Shown: in pieces, positions 34,090 to 44,574 of the stretch
How the letters are laid out: every line of letters begins with the position of its first letter
How positions within the stretch are numbered: the stretch's first letter is position 1
NCBI GenBank assembly: GCA_023376005.1
Contig: CM042163.1
Location: 1,990,848-2,054,847 of the forward strand
Direction of reading: 5' to 3'
Length of the DNA stretch: 64,000 bases
From: Doryteuthis pealeii
Taxonomy: Eukaryota; Mollusca; Cephalopoda; Myopsida; Loliginidae
Position numbers and translations under genes: made by a program
The notes under the pieces: model-generated
Databases searched by the model: none
The model's input: only the letters and a program-made list of their open reading frames with translations
What the model was told of the DNA's origin: nothing

Positions 34090-34410
34090 TATGTAAGTGA
34101 ATGTAAGTGAATCCGACAGTATGAATTAAACATTTATTTGAAAAAACAAATGATATTGATAAATCGCTGACAGAATCTGTTTCAACCTTTAGCGTCTTCT
34201 TCAAGAGCGAAATATATTTGATGGAGAGACGGAAATAAATAAACCCTTAAAAGATACGAAGGTACAAACGAACGTTTGTGTGAACGTTCAATTTCGGAGC
34301 CGGAATTTATTTAAATTTAAAATGCATATACTGTGTTAAAAATAAAATAAATTTTATTTAAAAAAAATGCTTCTGATTTTTAATTTATTTAATTTTTAAC
34401 AGGTTGGTAT
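34090..34410. mobile_element. Single-arm relative of foldback P3
   Basis: AATCCGACAGTATGAATTAA then GCTGACAGAATCTGTTTCAA and a loop-like CCGGAATTTATTTAAATTT match P3, but only one arm is present. Confidence 0.5.
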
Positions 34411-34517
34411 ATATATATATAAGTTAACAAGTGATAATGCCAGGGAGATAGATCCGGATTATATCCTGGACGCGGCATCAATTTGATTTGCTCGAGTTTT
34501 TGGTGTTTATTCCGGGT

Positions 34518-34996
34518 TGTTACGTAGCGCCTTTTCTTTTCTTCTCTGTCTAGTCTTCTATCTTCTAATGGTCTGGTATATCTTCTACAGGTCTCGTCTG
34601 GTCTTTCTTATCTGGGTTCCGTGTCTGGTTCTGCTGGGGATCATTTCTTATCAGAAGCCTTGTGTCATTGTTAGCTTTTAGTAATAACAACAAGACTTCG
34701 ATTTATAATGATGTTTCTTTATTCATGAACCCAGACCAGACAATGCGCGCTGAGAGTCACATCTTGCTAGCTTCTAACTCTGCAACTGACTAACTGCAAC
34801 TCACTAACTGAGTTCCTTACACCTTAAACCGGAAGGGCTTCTATCACTTCCGATTCTCACGATTCTATCCCCAGAAAGCAAGGTGAGAGTGAGGTCAAGC
34901 ATTGTCACTCACTCTCAAGGCCATCAGCTGTACTGATCGCCATAAGAATTTCTATACTACCTTAAAAAGTAATAGGGATCCAATTAATATGTAACA
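34518..34996 (-). mobile_element. Solo LTR, family L, with perfect 5-bp TSD
   Basis: 479 bp from TGTTACGTAGCGCC to ATTAATATGTAACA, bounded by CGGGT at 34513-34517 and 34997-35001. Ends are TG...CA with extended inverted termini (TGTTACNTA). A minus-strand AATAAA poly(A)-type signal lies near 34720, which sets the orientation. A 5-bp TSD fits Gypsy or BEL elements. No internal coding is present, so it is a recombined solo LTR. Confidence 0.88.
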
Positions 34997-35001
34997 CGGG
35001 T

Positions 35002-35457
35002 TATTCGAGCGGTATAAGGTTTTGCTCTAGAATTGCCCGCTTTCTGTTAAACAAAGCCGGATATTTTTTTCCCGTATAATGGCATACAATCTGCTTCAGC
35101 TGTTCGGAGTGCAGGTTGGCATCGATAGTTTGACGGCCCGGAACAAACTCATGGTGAACTAGAAGCGGCTACCCAGCGTCGCCTGGGTAGAGGGGGGCAA
35201 AATACCCTGGTGTATTGATTTGGTTACTTTTGAGATTTACAAATGCTGGACATTTTTGAGTAGAATTTCGATGCTATCCCTATGTATATTTTGATTTTTA
35301 ACTATTTTCGAATATAAATCAAGACTTCATAATTTTTGCACAAACCTGTGATATTCAATGTGAATATATATTTTCTTTGTCGTTAATTGCTTTATTTTTG
35401 TAGTTTCACCCGGACATACATGGCAATAGCATAATCTTTACAGATCATTGCCGTCCC
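35002..35457. other. Unannotated
   Basis: No recognised repeat or coding feature. Confidence 0.35.
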
Positions 35458-35733
35458 TCACAATCCCACAACTCCACCACCAGAACCCTTCCTTGCATGA
35501 GCTCTCAAATGACTCATCAAACCTGCTGCAGATCCACAAAGTTTGATGCATATATGACATTGAAAAGACTTCCTTCCCGTTGAATGAGATGATTCAGATG
35601 AATCAGATGATAAAATTTGATACATACATCGGACATACATACATGCATACATACATGCACACCATCTACCCTTTATATATGTACTAGCAAAAGTACCCAG
35701 TCTATGACCGGACGAAAACATTTTTAGGAACAC
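35458..35733 (-). pseudogene. C2H2 zinc-finger-bearing fragment, probably a retrotransposon C-terminus
   Basis: The minus-strand 91-codon frame contains one classical C2H2 finger: Cys59-x2-Cys62-x12-His75-x3-His79, reading FQCHICIKLCGSAAGLMSHL. It ends 12 codons later. The N-terminal half is CATA-microsatellite translation and crosses a Helitron end at 35684, so the frame start is not real. A lone finger just before the stop is common at the C-terminus of LINE polyproteins in invertebrates; a decayed LINE end is the best reading. Confidence 0.5.
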
Positions 35734-37612
35734 CAGGGAGTGTTCCTAAAAAGGGTATGACATTAAAGTGCATCTAATGGTGAAGTTCTAATTCTGGAGC
35801 TCTCGGAAGTGTGGAATACTCCTTCATTGCCATTTTGATCCAGAGTTGTGGTACCTGTTAGGAACCCATCTATGGGTTGAATAAATTAAAAAATGAGTTT
35901 TTATTAAAACGAAAATTATTCGTTTATTGGATATTTAATGTTAAACAAAGTTAACAGTTTGTGTATTATAATATTAGTTTATTTAGATGTTTACATTTTT
36001 AAAATATTAATAGCATCCCATTGTGGTGTAAGGGTTTGCAAGTTAGACACACATTATTAATGAATAGCGATTTTAATACTCGCTAGATGCCCTTTGCTTT
36101 CGACCTTGTACCATATCCTACCTATGACGATCATGTTGGATAAAGAAAATGAAGGCCCATCATTGTGTAATGGTTAGAAAGGTAGTCTCGTAAATCCATT
36201 ACTACTGAATTGTGAGTTCAATCTTTGCTGCCCGTCACATACTTACGGAATTGTGTCATATTTTTTTGTTTTTTTAAATTTTTTTACTGAAAAAGTCCCG
36301 TATAGAAACTTATAAAAAATCTTCTGATATAATCATTCAGACTTATCTTTATAGAAAAAAAATCGTTTTTTATATGTTCATTTTTTTTTCAGATTTCATA
36401 AAATAAAATAGGGGGAGCTCGTAAAAATATTTCCCCTAATATATTTTAAGAAAAAACCTATTTCAAACATATTTTCATCAACAGATAAATAATTACCGAA
36501 AATTTCATGAAAATTTGACTATTAGTTGATTTTTCATAGCATTTTTTAAAAAGCCGGTAGTCAACTTGTTTTTGGCTACGTTAAATTTCAATTGATTCAA
36601 CGGTGCAAAAAGGTAAACATTGTTTTTGTTCATAATTTTCATTATTTCCGTAAGCAGAAATTTAAAAAAAAAATTATCAGGAGTTAAATAACGAATAATG
36701 TTTCTTCTTTTGAATGGTTCAAAGATTTTGAAGATAATATTAACCTTCATTCAAGTTTCATTGTGTTAAATATAAATCCAGTTAGCAATTTGAAAATAAT
36801 AATAGTATGTGTTTTTTTTTTATATCCCCCTTTTTAATCGCTAAAAAATTGCGATTTTTTTTGTTTATAACATTGAGAATAATATTTAAAAAACTTGTGA
36901 ATGGTTTAAATGATTTTTCTAAAACTTTTTCGTGCATAAGACAATTTTTAATTCAGTTTTTAATTGCTTGTTGAGTTTGAAATAAAATGTAACATAGGAT
37001 TTTTTAAAACCCTAAAACAAAAGTAACAAAGAACTAAACTACTAACTTTTTCGTGCGTAAGACAATTTTAAATTCAGTTTCTGTAATTGCTAATAACTAA
37101 ACATTGACTTATTTGTAGGTAGAATATTTTGCATATAAATTCAAGTTTGATTCACTGATTAAAAATGGATATATTTTATTCTAAGAAATATTCGTAAAAA
37201 ATATTGATAAAAAGGTTTTCATTTTTCTTTTTTACATTTAAAAACTTGATTTTTTTTTTTCGTTTAAATTTTTTAAAACTGTTCTTACTAAATTACAAAA
37301 CAATTGCATTCAGCACTGTTGACTTATTAGTAGAAATACAGCAGACACTTTTAATGACTTGATTTTAGCAGCAGGCAAGCTTCTCCTGCTGGCATATCAG
37401 CAGCAGCAACTATGCGATAGTTTCCGAAAATCGTTTGATTTTTGTTTGATTAATTAATTATATCCCTTAATTAGTAAAAATCAATAACCAAATTTGGTGT
37501 GTTTCTTAGTTAGAAGAATATTAATCTATATGCAAGATTTCGAATCTGAGTGACTCCTCTTTTCTGAGTTATAGGTCGACACGTACATACCAAAAACTTT
37601 CCTTTATATATA
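35684..37612 (-). mobile_element. Putative Helitron family N, long copy
   Basis: On the minus strand the 3' end shows hairpin CCGGTC-ATA-GACTGG (one mismatch), GTACTTTTG, then CTAG at 35687-35684 and T. The upper end near 37612 shares TATATATAAAGGAAA and GTACGTGTCGACC with the short copy next to it. The interior is AT-rich with a tRNA-like patch (36153-36230) and an 81-codon minus frame (36750-36505) of no recognisable family. It contains a retroposon A fragment at 35742-35890. Confidence 0.5.
35742..35890 (+). mobile_element. Retroposon A fragment
   Basis: GGTATGACATTAAAGTGCAT through CCCATCTATGGGTTGAATA. Both ends truncated. Confidence 0.7.
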
Positions 37613-37614
37613 TA

Positions 37615-38005
37615 CTAGCAAAAGTACCCGGTCCATGACCGGACTATATATAAAGATTGGACCATACATAGGCGGGAGATTCCAAACTGAACGGCTTAGA
37701 CTGTGATTTTGTTCACTAAAATTAAACTAAACTGCTGGTATAGCTTATAATAGAAAGCAGGCAGTAAACAATATTTTATTATCAGCAGCAGCAGCTAGTA
37801 TACGTACAGTTCCGCAAATCGGTTGATTTTGGTTTAATTGATTAATCATATCCCTTAATCAGTAAAAATCAGTAACCAAATTTGGCGTGTTTCTTAATTA
37901 GAAGAATATTAATCTATATGCAAGATTTCGAATCTGAGTGACTCCTCTTTTCTGAGTTATAGGTCGACACGTACATGCCAAAAAATTTCCTTTATATATA
38001 TAAGA
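37615..38005 (-). mobile_element. Helitron family N, short copy
   Basis: Minus-strand 3' end: perfect 6-bp hairpin CCGGTC/GACCGG with 3-nt loop (37642-37628), GTACTTTTG, CTAG at 37618-37615. Minus-strand 5' end: TCTTATATATATAAAGG at 38005. About 391 bp. The 5' region (37888-38000) is nearly identical to 37494-37612 of the neighbouring copy. Confidence 0.65.
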
Positions 38006-38591
38006 ATACATAGATTACCTACTCGTAATTCCACCAGACGCAGATTATCACCTTGTGTTGGAAATGAAAATATTACAAAACTCACCCAGTACATGCGGTT
38101 GTGTGCGATTATATATTCAGTAATTAAATTAAAAAAATATTAGATTGATAAAATCTTTGAAAGATTTAATGCAGTCTTTGCGTGAGGCCAGACTTTTTGG
38201 TTGTAAGTCTATTTAATGGTTTAGCTAATTACAAAGTATGTGCTAAATTCTTCAGCGAAAACTCGGTTTTCAAATATATGTGCAGTCTCTAGTTTTCAAA
38301 AGAAAAAAAGAGAAAGAAAGGAATCAAATATTCAGTAGCAAATATAAAAATATGATAAAGTCTTACAAAGTTAAAATAGATAATTTAGTATAAAAAAAAA
38401 AAATTCATAATGATTCCTTTTTCAAAAAATAAATAAATATAAATGTTTGTATTATTTAGATTTTTTCAGACTGTTGTTCTCATCTTTATTGTTATGTACA
38501 AAACTTTTCATCCAATGTGACTTTGACCTTCTTCAAATTTTCATCCAAAGAAAAGAAGGAAGAAATAAGTAAAAAAAAAAAAGCGGTATAT
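38006..38591. other. Unannotated AT-rich; decayed element F trace
   Basis: CAGACTGTTGTTCTCATCTTTATTG at 38467-38491 resembles the element F terminus. Nothing else is recognised. Confidence 0.35.
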
Positions 38592-38830
38592 TGAGTAGTC
38601 TAATACCGGTATCAGCCAGACAGCGAGGGAGTCTATCCTCTTTTCATTGTCACTAGACTAGTGGGATGGTTTTTGTGTCTGAGGTAGATCATCACATCTA
38701 CCATCAGCATCCTAGTTTACTGCACAGATTCAAGCCATGATACTCATGTGCTGAGATGGTGAGTTCCGATGGTGAGTATCGGATGCCGAGACCTTGTGGT
38801 TCTGAGGCGTATACTCTACCGAGTTAAAAA
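38592..38830 (-). mobile_element. tRNA-derived SINE, family J copy 4 (diverged)
   Basis: TACCGGTATCAGCCAGACAG to the box A complement CTCTACCGAGTT. More substituted than the three copies near the window start. Confidence 0.75.
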
Positions 38831-39364
38831 TGCATTTAAAATATTTATGCAAATTAGTTAACCCTCAAATTTCTAAAAAAAAAAAAAAAAAAAGAAAAGA
38901 AAGATTTATTAACGATCTTTTATTTTTGTGAAGAAAATTTTCTCGAGCCACAATGTTAACGTTGAAAATATCTTAACGAAAAGATTGATTTTCATTGGTC
39001 GTAGTCCTTGAGGCCTCACGAGGAACGCGTCAAGAGCGCCACCTACCGACAATGTTAATTAAATAGGCAGTGATCGCCTGTAGAACTTTTGGAAAATGAC
39101 CAACACAATGGACACAAAAGGGAAGGGAAGCGCCAAAATGATGGAGATTTCCGATTTTGCTTCCAAGTAAATCATTTAAGACCCCCCCCCCAAAAAAAAA
39201 ACAAAAAAAAACCCCCAAACAAAACAACAACATGGAACATGTCGACAATGTTTTACAAGAGACTTCTACCACCTACATATCAAGAACCCAATACTTCTCT
39301 ATTAAAATACTATTTTCCTATCAGGTAATTTCGCTCAGACAACTCTGTAAAAGCTCTTCCTTGA
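38831..39364. other. Unannotated
   Basis: A-run 38876-38893, homopolymer patch 39180-39220, and a CTCF-like GCGCCACCTACCGAC at 39036-39050. No gene. Confidence 0.35.
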
Positions 39365-39600
39365 ATTATTTGGGTTTTTCGCACTACTATCTTCATCTTT
39401 ATTGTTATATACACATTTCGGCCGATGTGCCCTCTGAATTTTTTCAGGTGTTTCTTGTCGAACCCAGAAACCTTCTCGAACTCGGAAACTTCTCTTCAAA
39501 CTCGGTAACTTTTTTGTCGAACTCCGAAGACTTCAAGTAATCGGAAGCCTTCACGGAACTTCGAACCGAACCCTTTATTCAATTCATGAGGATATACTGT
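39365..39600. mobile_element. Element F copy 4 (diverged)
   Basis: Retains ATCTTTATTGTTATATACAC, TTTCGGCCGATGTGCCCTC and CCTTTATTCA. The SINE M insert seen in copies 1, 2 and 5 is absent. Confidence 0.6.
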
Positions 39601-40200
39601 TCTCATTCAGCTAAACATGGTCGGTTCTTACTTGTATGTTCTGTTATAATCTATTCTGTTAAGTTTATTCAGGCAATAAAATATCCTTGTTATTACTTTA
39701 TCATAAATTGTTCTCACATTTATTCCGTACGAGGAAACGATATATTCAGCAAAATATCGTTCTTCTACACCCATATAGACCTTCAACCCAGACTCCCAAG
39801 ATTTCGTAGTTGTTGTATCTCTAAACCTTACTATGGTTAACTTTTAATCTCACACAATCTTTTAATGCTAATACTACTTATCTAATAGCTGAAATAAAAC
39901 AAAATTTTAGCATTTCAAATAAATGTTTCCTTATTTTATTTAAAGTAGCAACATATAATTGTAAATGAAAAATCTTCATCAAATTTCATCCCGGTTTAAA
40001 GATGATTGGATGACTTCAATTCGGATTATGGGATTTAGACATGTACCAAGGATCGATAGAAACAAACAAGTAGTAAATGTGACCAAGTCATAACTTGGAC
40101 CTTTTGGCGAAAGAGTCGGACACTTTTATGATCGGGTCCCCTATAATCACAATTTAACATTTGGGTTGTAAAAATACAGGATTGTGCACACACCCGCACC
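39601..40200. other. Unannotated
   Basis: Unique-looking AT-rich DNA; short frames have no recognised family. A CA/TA microsatellite starts at 40204. Confidence 0.35.
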
Positions 40201-40202
40201 TG

Positions 40203-40235
<33 letters not shown>

Positions 40236-40257
40236 GGTAGAAATGTGAGGAGGTTAA

Positions 40258-40570
40258 TCCGACAGTATGTGGAGAAAAGTAGACAAACACGGGATGTTGT
40301 GGAAACATGATGTTTATTGTCGACGGTGCAACGTTTCGGTCTCTTATTAGACCATCTTCAGGACTTGAATATAGAAGAAGAATCCACTAACCACCCCCAA
40401 CTACACTTCCCCCTACTGACGACCTTCCGCTTTCAGCATTTTGAGAATTTCCATCATTGGAGTAAGAACTATATTCAAGTCCTGAAGATGGTCTAATAAG
40501 AGACCGAAACGTTGCACCGTCGACAATAAACATCAAGTTTCCACAACATCCCGTGTTTGTCTACTTTTCT

Positions 40571-40575
<5 letters not shown>
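40258..40575. mobile_element. Foldback P4 with 104-bp near-perfect inverted arms
   Basis: Arm 40271-40374 is mirrored at 40469-40572 with almost no differences. Each arm includes CCTGAAGATGGTC, then AGACCGAAACGTTGC and ACAACATCCCGTGTTTGTC. AATCCGACAGTATG precedes the left arm; TA runs flank. A related single end is at 44415-44510. Possibly a Penelope-like terminal structure. Confidence 0.75.
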
Positions 40576-40607
<32 letters not shown>

Positions 40608-40610
<3 letters not shown>

Positions 40611-40826
40611 GAGGTGCGTCAAAAAAGCATCGAGATTTTTTGTACGTTTTAACACACCTTGTATTCAACGTTCCATTTATTGTTCATTTCTATCTTGGTA
40701 AATACAGCTTCAAACTCGGCACTTTTATGACACACCTTGTATTCTGACAAAAATGAACGTTCAATTCATTGTTAATTTCTATCTTGATAAATACAGCTTC
40801 AATCTCGATACTTTTATGGCACAACT

Positions 40827-40830
<4 letters not shown>
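40608..40830. mobile_element. Mariner-like MITE pair
   Basis: CACGAGGTGCGTCAAAAAAG at 40608-40627 is matched inverted by CACTTTTATGACACACCTTG at 40720-40739, about 26-bp terminal repeats near TA. The downstream block repeats the right half (TACAGCTTCAATCTCGATAC to 40828). The GAGGTGYGTCAAAAAAG terminus is typical of mariner elements. No transposase. Confidence 0.65.
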
Positions 40831-40916
<86 letters not shown>

Positions 40917-41035
40917 CCTCCACAGGAACAGGATACGACACTATGTCATTTTCTTAAGCGAGTTTAACAGGTTTAAAATCAAAGTTTTCCTTCTCCTAGG
41001 CTGCTTGCCTAACCAAGTTTAAATAGCCCAGTTTA
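40831..41035 (-). mobile_element. SINE K 3' module with CA/TA tail
   Basis: CA run 40831-40868, TA run 40870-40911, then AACTCCTCCACAGGAACAGG and the K body (TTCTTAAGCGAGTTTAACAGG) to about 41035. Confidence 0.6.
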
Positions 41036-41061
41036 TTTAAATATCCAAGTTTAAATAGCTT

Positions 41062-41445
41062 AAATAAAGCCCTGGCACCTATATGATTGCCCCAACCCTA
41101 TTGCCCTTATGGCAACCCATAACCCTTTTTATCTTATGGGTGCTAGAAGGCGGTGGCTGAGGGTCTACATGTCCTGGGAATGACGTTAAACTCTATCTGA
41201 TGGTGAGGTTCCAGTTCTGGAGGTTTGGCGAATGTGGAGCACCCCTTCATCACCATTGCTCCCTGGTCCACTCTAATCCGGAGTGGTAGTACCTGTTAGG
41301 GTCCCATCTATGGGTTAAATAGAAAAACATAGTTGATAAACAAAATTGTATTATGCATTAAGAATGAATTTATTTCACAACTTTGTCGGCATTAAATGAC
41401 CCACTGAGGTTGATATACCGTAAAACAAACCAAACCAAGCCAAAC
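41062..41445 (+). mobile_element. Retroposon A, 5'-truncated
   Basis: Starts at CCCTGGCACCTATATGATTG and runs to the normal 3' tail (GTAAAACAAACCAAACC). Confidence 0.85.
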
Positions 41446-41516
41446 AAATCTTTCTGCATAAAATAATACCACGGGTTGACGTGTCGTTAAAACCAATCAA
41501 TCAATCTATTGGTAAA

Positions 41517-41786
41517 AATGCAGAATAGCGCGCAAGAGATAATATCATTAAAATTGCATTTTACGTATAAATAGCATTAGATAACGAAAACTCCCGAAGT
41601 AGCCTGAGCCTAGGCCTAACACTAACCCTAACACTAACCCTAACCCTAACCCTAAGCCTTACCCTAGTTACCTAATCCTAGTGTTTCAAAGGTTTCGGAC
41701 AATTCCGTGAAATGTAATGATATTTAAAGTTTTTTTTTTAAAATACGTAATCTAATGTTATTATCTCTTGCGCGTTATTCTGCATT
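41517..41786. mobile_element. MITE with 28-bp TIRs and a telomeric-repeat core
   Basis: The 28 bases at 41517-41544 (AATGCAGAATAGCGCGCAAG start) return inverted at 41759-41786 with one mismatch; pairing extends to a TACGTA inside. The middle (41616-41655) is CCCTAA repeats with CACTAA variants, the animal telomeric unit. 270 bp, no coding. Confidence 0.7.
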
Positions 41787-41819
41787 AGAAGCAACCTATT
41801 TTTCTGTCATTGTAGCTAA

Positions 41820-42191
41820 GTGCACTTGCCCTCTCTGTACTACAATGAAGAAGTTAACCACTCGTATATTCTTTCACGGTGTAATTATCAGCAATTTTGT
41901 GGTGGTTCATTTTTTTTTTTCGTTTGTAGCGAGAGCTGCCATCTTTGTCCTTCAGTTGATCTGAGATTGGATTACTTAAAGACAGATTCAGATTACAAAC
42001 TGACGTCCTGTCTCGACAAAAAGGATTGGGTGATTTTTTTTTGTTACTGGTTCGTCGCCGAGTTTGAAAATCGAATCCTTCGCACATACGCACCAGAATT
42101 GACGGCAAAACAAAAAGAGTTTATTGATAATGGCTTTCTGATAATGAACTGGTCATTAGAGACACTCCTTAAAACAAAGAGGGGTGTCTAA
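41820..42191 (+). other. Unrecognised 123-codon open frame
   Basis: The best non-repetitive frame in the window by eye: mixed composition, ending in ELTAKQKEFIDNGFLIMNW and a basic tail before TGA... (stop region at 42188-42191). I recognise no domain, and a T-run encodes the FFFF stretch. No splice signals, TATA or homologous copy were identified. It could be an exon or a fragment of an unrecognised element; probably chance. Confidence 0.15.
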
Positions 42192-42365
42192 TGATCTTCT
42201 TCTTCTTCTTCTCTCTTCTTCTTCTTCTTCTTATTATATTATTATTATTATTATTATTATTATATCTTTTCTTTCACCTTCCTTCTTCTTGTCCTTCTCG
42301 TCTTCTTCTTCTTTCTTCTTCTTCTTCTTCTTCTTCTTCTTCTTCTTCTTCTTCTTCTTTTCTTC
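42192..42365. repeat. TTC and ATT microsatellites
   Basis: TTC runs flank an ATT run (42235-42262). Associated S/L/F or E/K frames are not coding. Confidence 0.95.
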
Positions 42366-42399
42366 GCCATCCTGTTCTTCTTGTCCTTCTCCGCTTTCT

Positions 42400-42695
42400 A
42401 CCACATATATAATAAAAAGGGTTGGTGTTTGCCATAAGGGCAATAGGGTTGGGGCAGTTGGATGCAGTGGCTTGAGGTGACCAGCCGATTGATCGGAGGG
42501 GCCATCCTGACCGCCCTTCTAGCCAATATAAAAGGTAAAGTGGAGTGTTGCATGTCATGGACTGCTAGGCTACCAGGGCACATCCATAAGCATCACAGGT
42601 CACTACCCACGACCAACAGGTGGCACTATTGAGGGGAGGCTTACTCCTCTGCAGAAGTGCAGTCGGTATATTCTAAAGCCCCAGCCGATAGTACT
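42400..42695 (-). mobile_element. Retroposon A, 5' half
   Basis: Minus orientation from the head (GGGGCTTTAGAATATACCGA at about 42685) to GGCAAACACCAACCC. The 3' half is missing; a TTC microsatellite adjoins. Confidence 0.8.
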
Positions 42696-42893
42696 GACGT
42701 TAATGTGTACTGTGACATCCTACTAGTATATCCACTAGTATACATATCCTGAGATCAACAGTCGACTCAGTCTGAAAGTAGATTCATGGATAAATTGTTA
42801 TACTGTTAATCAAGGTGTCTAGTGTTGTCGTCAATTTAGTTGTTGTTGTTGTTGTGCTGTTTCCTTTATTCGGTTTCCATCCACCTACTGCGA

Positions 42894-42894
<1 letters not shown>

Positions 42895-42972
<78 letters not shown>
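42895..42972. repeat. GA microsatellite
   Basis: GA run with one AAG interruption. Confidence 0.95.
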
Positions 42973-42981
<9 letters not shown>

Positions 42982-43324
42982 GTCTGAAATCCCATTTCCC
43001 TTTTATTAAATTCCACCTATTTTATAACTGGGACCTATCTCGTATATTTTTGCTTTTTTTTATTATTATCGCTTGTTGAGCGCGCGTGCTGGTCGACCCC
43101 AATGAGTGCGCGGGTGTAACAGTACGTATACATTTATTAAGTAGACTTTGATATTTACAACATCATTTATACTAGTCGAAGTAGGCGTTTACGTCAGGTA
43201 ATAGGTGGAGACTTCAGTTCTATTTACGAAAAAAATATTTGACTATCTTTGTTGTCAATTATAATTTATACAGAACGGTTTCTATTTACCCAACCCCTCA
43301 CTAATTGCTCCCAGGTTTACTGTA
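42973..43324. other. Unannotated
   Basis: No recognised feature. Confidence 0.35.
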
Positions 43325-43650
43325 ACCCGGAGTGGCATTACCAACGTGTCAGAGCACCGATTACCACAATACTACCAACCACAACGGGTACCTACTACGG
43401 CTTGAACCGCTTCGGTCACGTGATATACGTGCTGCAAACCAGCACGTGACCAAAATATTGCAAAACTTCTGACTCACACCTAGTACCCGGAGTGGTATTA
43501 CCAACGTGTCAGAGCACCGACTACCACAATAATACCAACCACAACGGGTACCTACTATGGCTTGAACCGCTTCGGTCACGTGATATACGTGCTGCCAACC
43601 AGCACGTGACCAAAATATTGCAAAACTCTTGACTCACCCTAGTACGACAG
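43325..43650. repeat. Direct duplication (about 163 bp x 2) with CACGTG hairpins
   Basis: Units 43325-43487 and 43488-43650 differ at few positions. Each contains GGTCACGTGATATACGTGCTG and CCAGCACGTGACC, which can fold into nested hairpins (GTCACGTG/CACGTGAC and CGTGCTG/CAGCACG). Confidence 0.85.
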
Positions 43651-44410
43651 TAAAAATAAAATTTGAAAAAAAAAAAATTTTTATTCGAATGAATTGAGGA
43701 TTAAAATTTTTTGATTTTTGCAATCTTTGTCTTTTTTGTGGCTTCTTTTTTCCCGCGAATCTCTGTCAAAATGGCTTCTTAACCGGGTAGAAGGAGAAAA
43801 TAGCGAATTCTCATAACTCGTGATATGTTGTTTGGAGACAAGAAATGTTCACACGCAAAACAAACGAAACAAAATTTAGATAAATAGAAATAAGGTGACT
43901 CCATTGAAATAATAATGACATAGAAATGCCGTCAGCAAAGAACTAAATAACAAAAAAAAAAAAAATAAATAAAATAAATAAAATAAAATAAAATAAAATA
44001 AAAATAATATAAATAAAAATCAACCAAACAAAATCCATTAATTTCCAAGATGAAAAATAAAACGAAATCCCGCAGACTTGACTCAAACAATCTTGATTTA
44101 AAAAAGATAATTTCACATTTAAAAAAAATGATTTCTGTTAATATTGACGATTCGACATCTACAGGCAAAATAGCGACTCTTAAAAAAAAAACAAAAAAAC
44201 AAACAAGCAACCCCCCCCCCCAATAACAAACAAAAAAACTTTACACTAGTTATTTAATTTTCGCTTTCGTATGCAGCAATTACGTCATCAACATTCAACA
44301 ATAAACGCCAATCAACGAACGGTAACGAACCTTTATCCTACACATTTTTCAGATTCAACGCATACAAAACATCGATCATCTTTTAACCACATAAATCCTT
44401 GTTTTCTTCT
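43651..44410. other. Unannotated A-rich region
   Basis: AAAATAAAATA repeats 43958-44015 and C-run 44210-44220. The 95-codon frame at 44271 has no recognisable domain. Confidence 0.35.
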
Positions 44411-44414
44411 CATT

Positions 44415-44515
44415 TTCACAGTCCTGAAGAAGATTTCCATTGTAAACCGAAATGTTCGAACATCGGCAATAAATTTTAACATCCCGTGTTTGTTTCTAAA
44501 TTTTTTCCACACTAG
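44415..44515 (+). mobile_element. Single end related to foldback P4
   Basis: GTCCTGAAGAAGATTTCC, ACCGAAATGTTCG, GCAATAAATTTTAACATCCC, GTGTTTGTTTCT in the same order as the P4 arm. No inverted partner nearby. Confidence 0.6.
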
Positions 44516-44574
44516 TTATTTTCCTAAATTCAGTAGTGACATAAGGTCAGAAATATGAGACATCCATTGTGATC

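Noticed and set aside
35458..35733. Host zinc-finger gene
   Set aside because: A single finger, a microsatellite-derived N-terminus and a Helitron boundary inside the frame favour a retrotransposon relic.
41616..41655. Chromosome end
   Set aside because: Only about 40 bp of imperfect CCCTAA repeats, inside inverted repeats and with ordinary sequence on both sides; interstitial.
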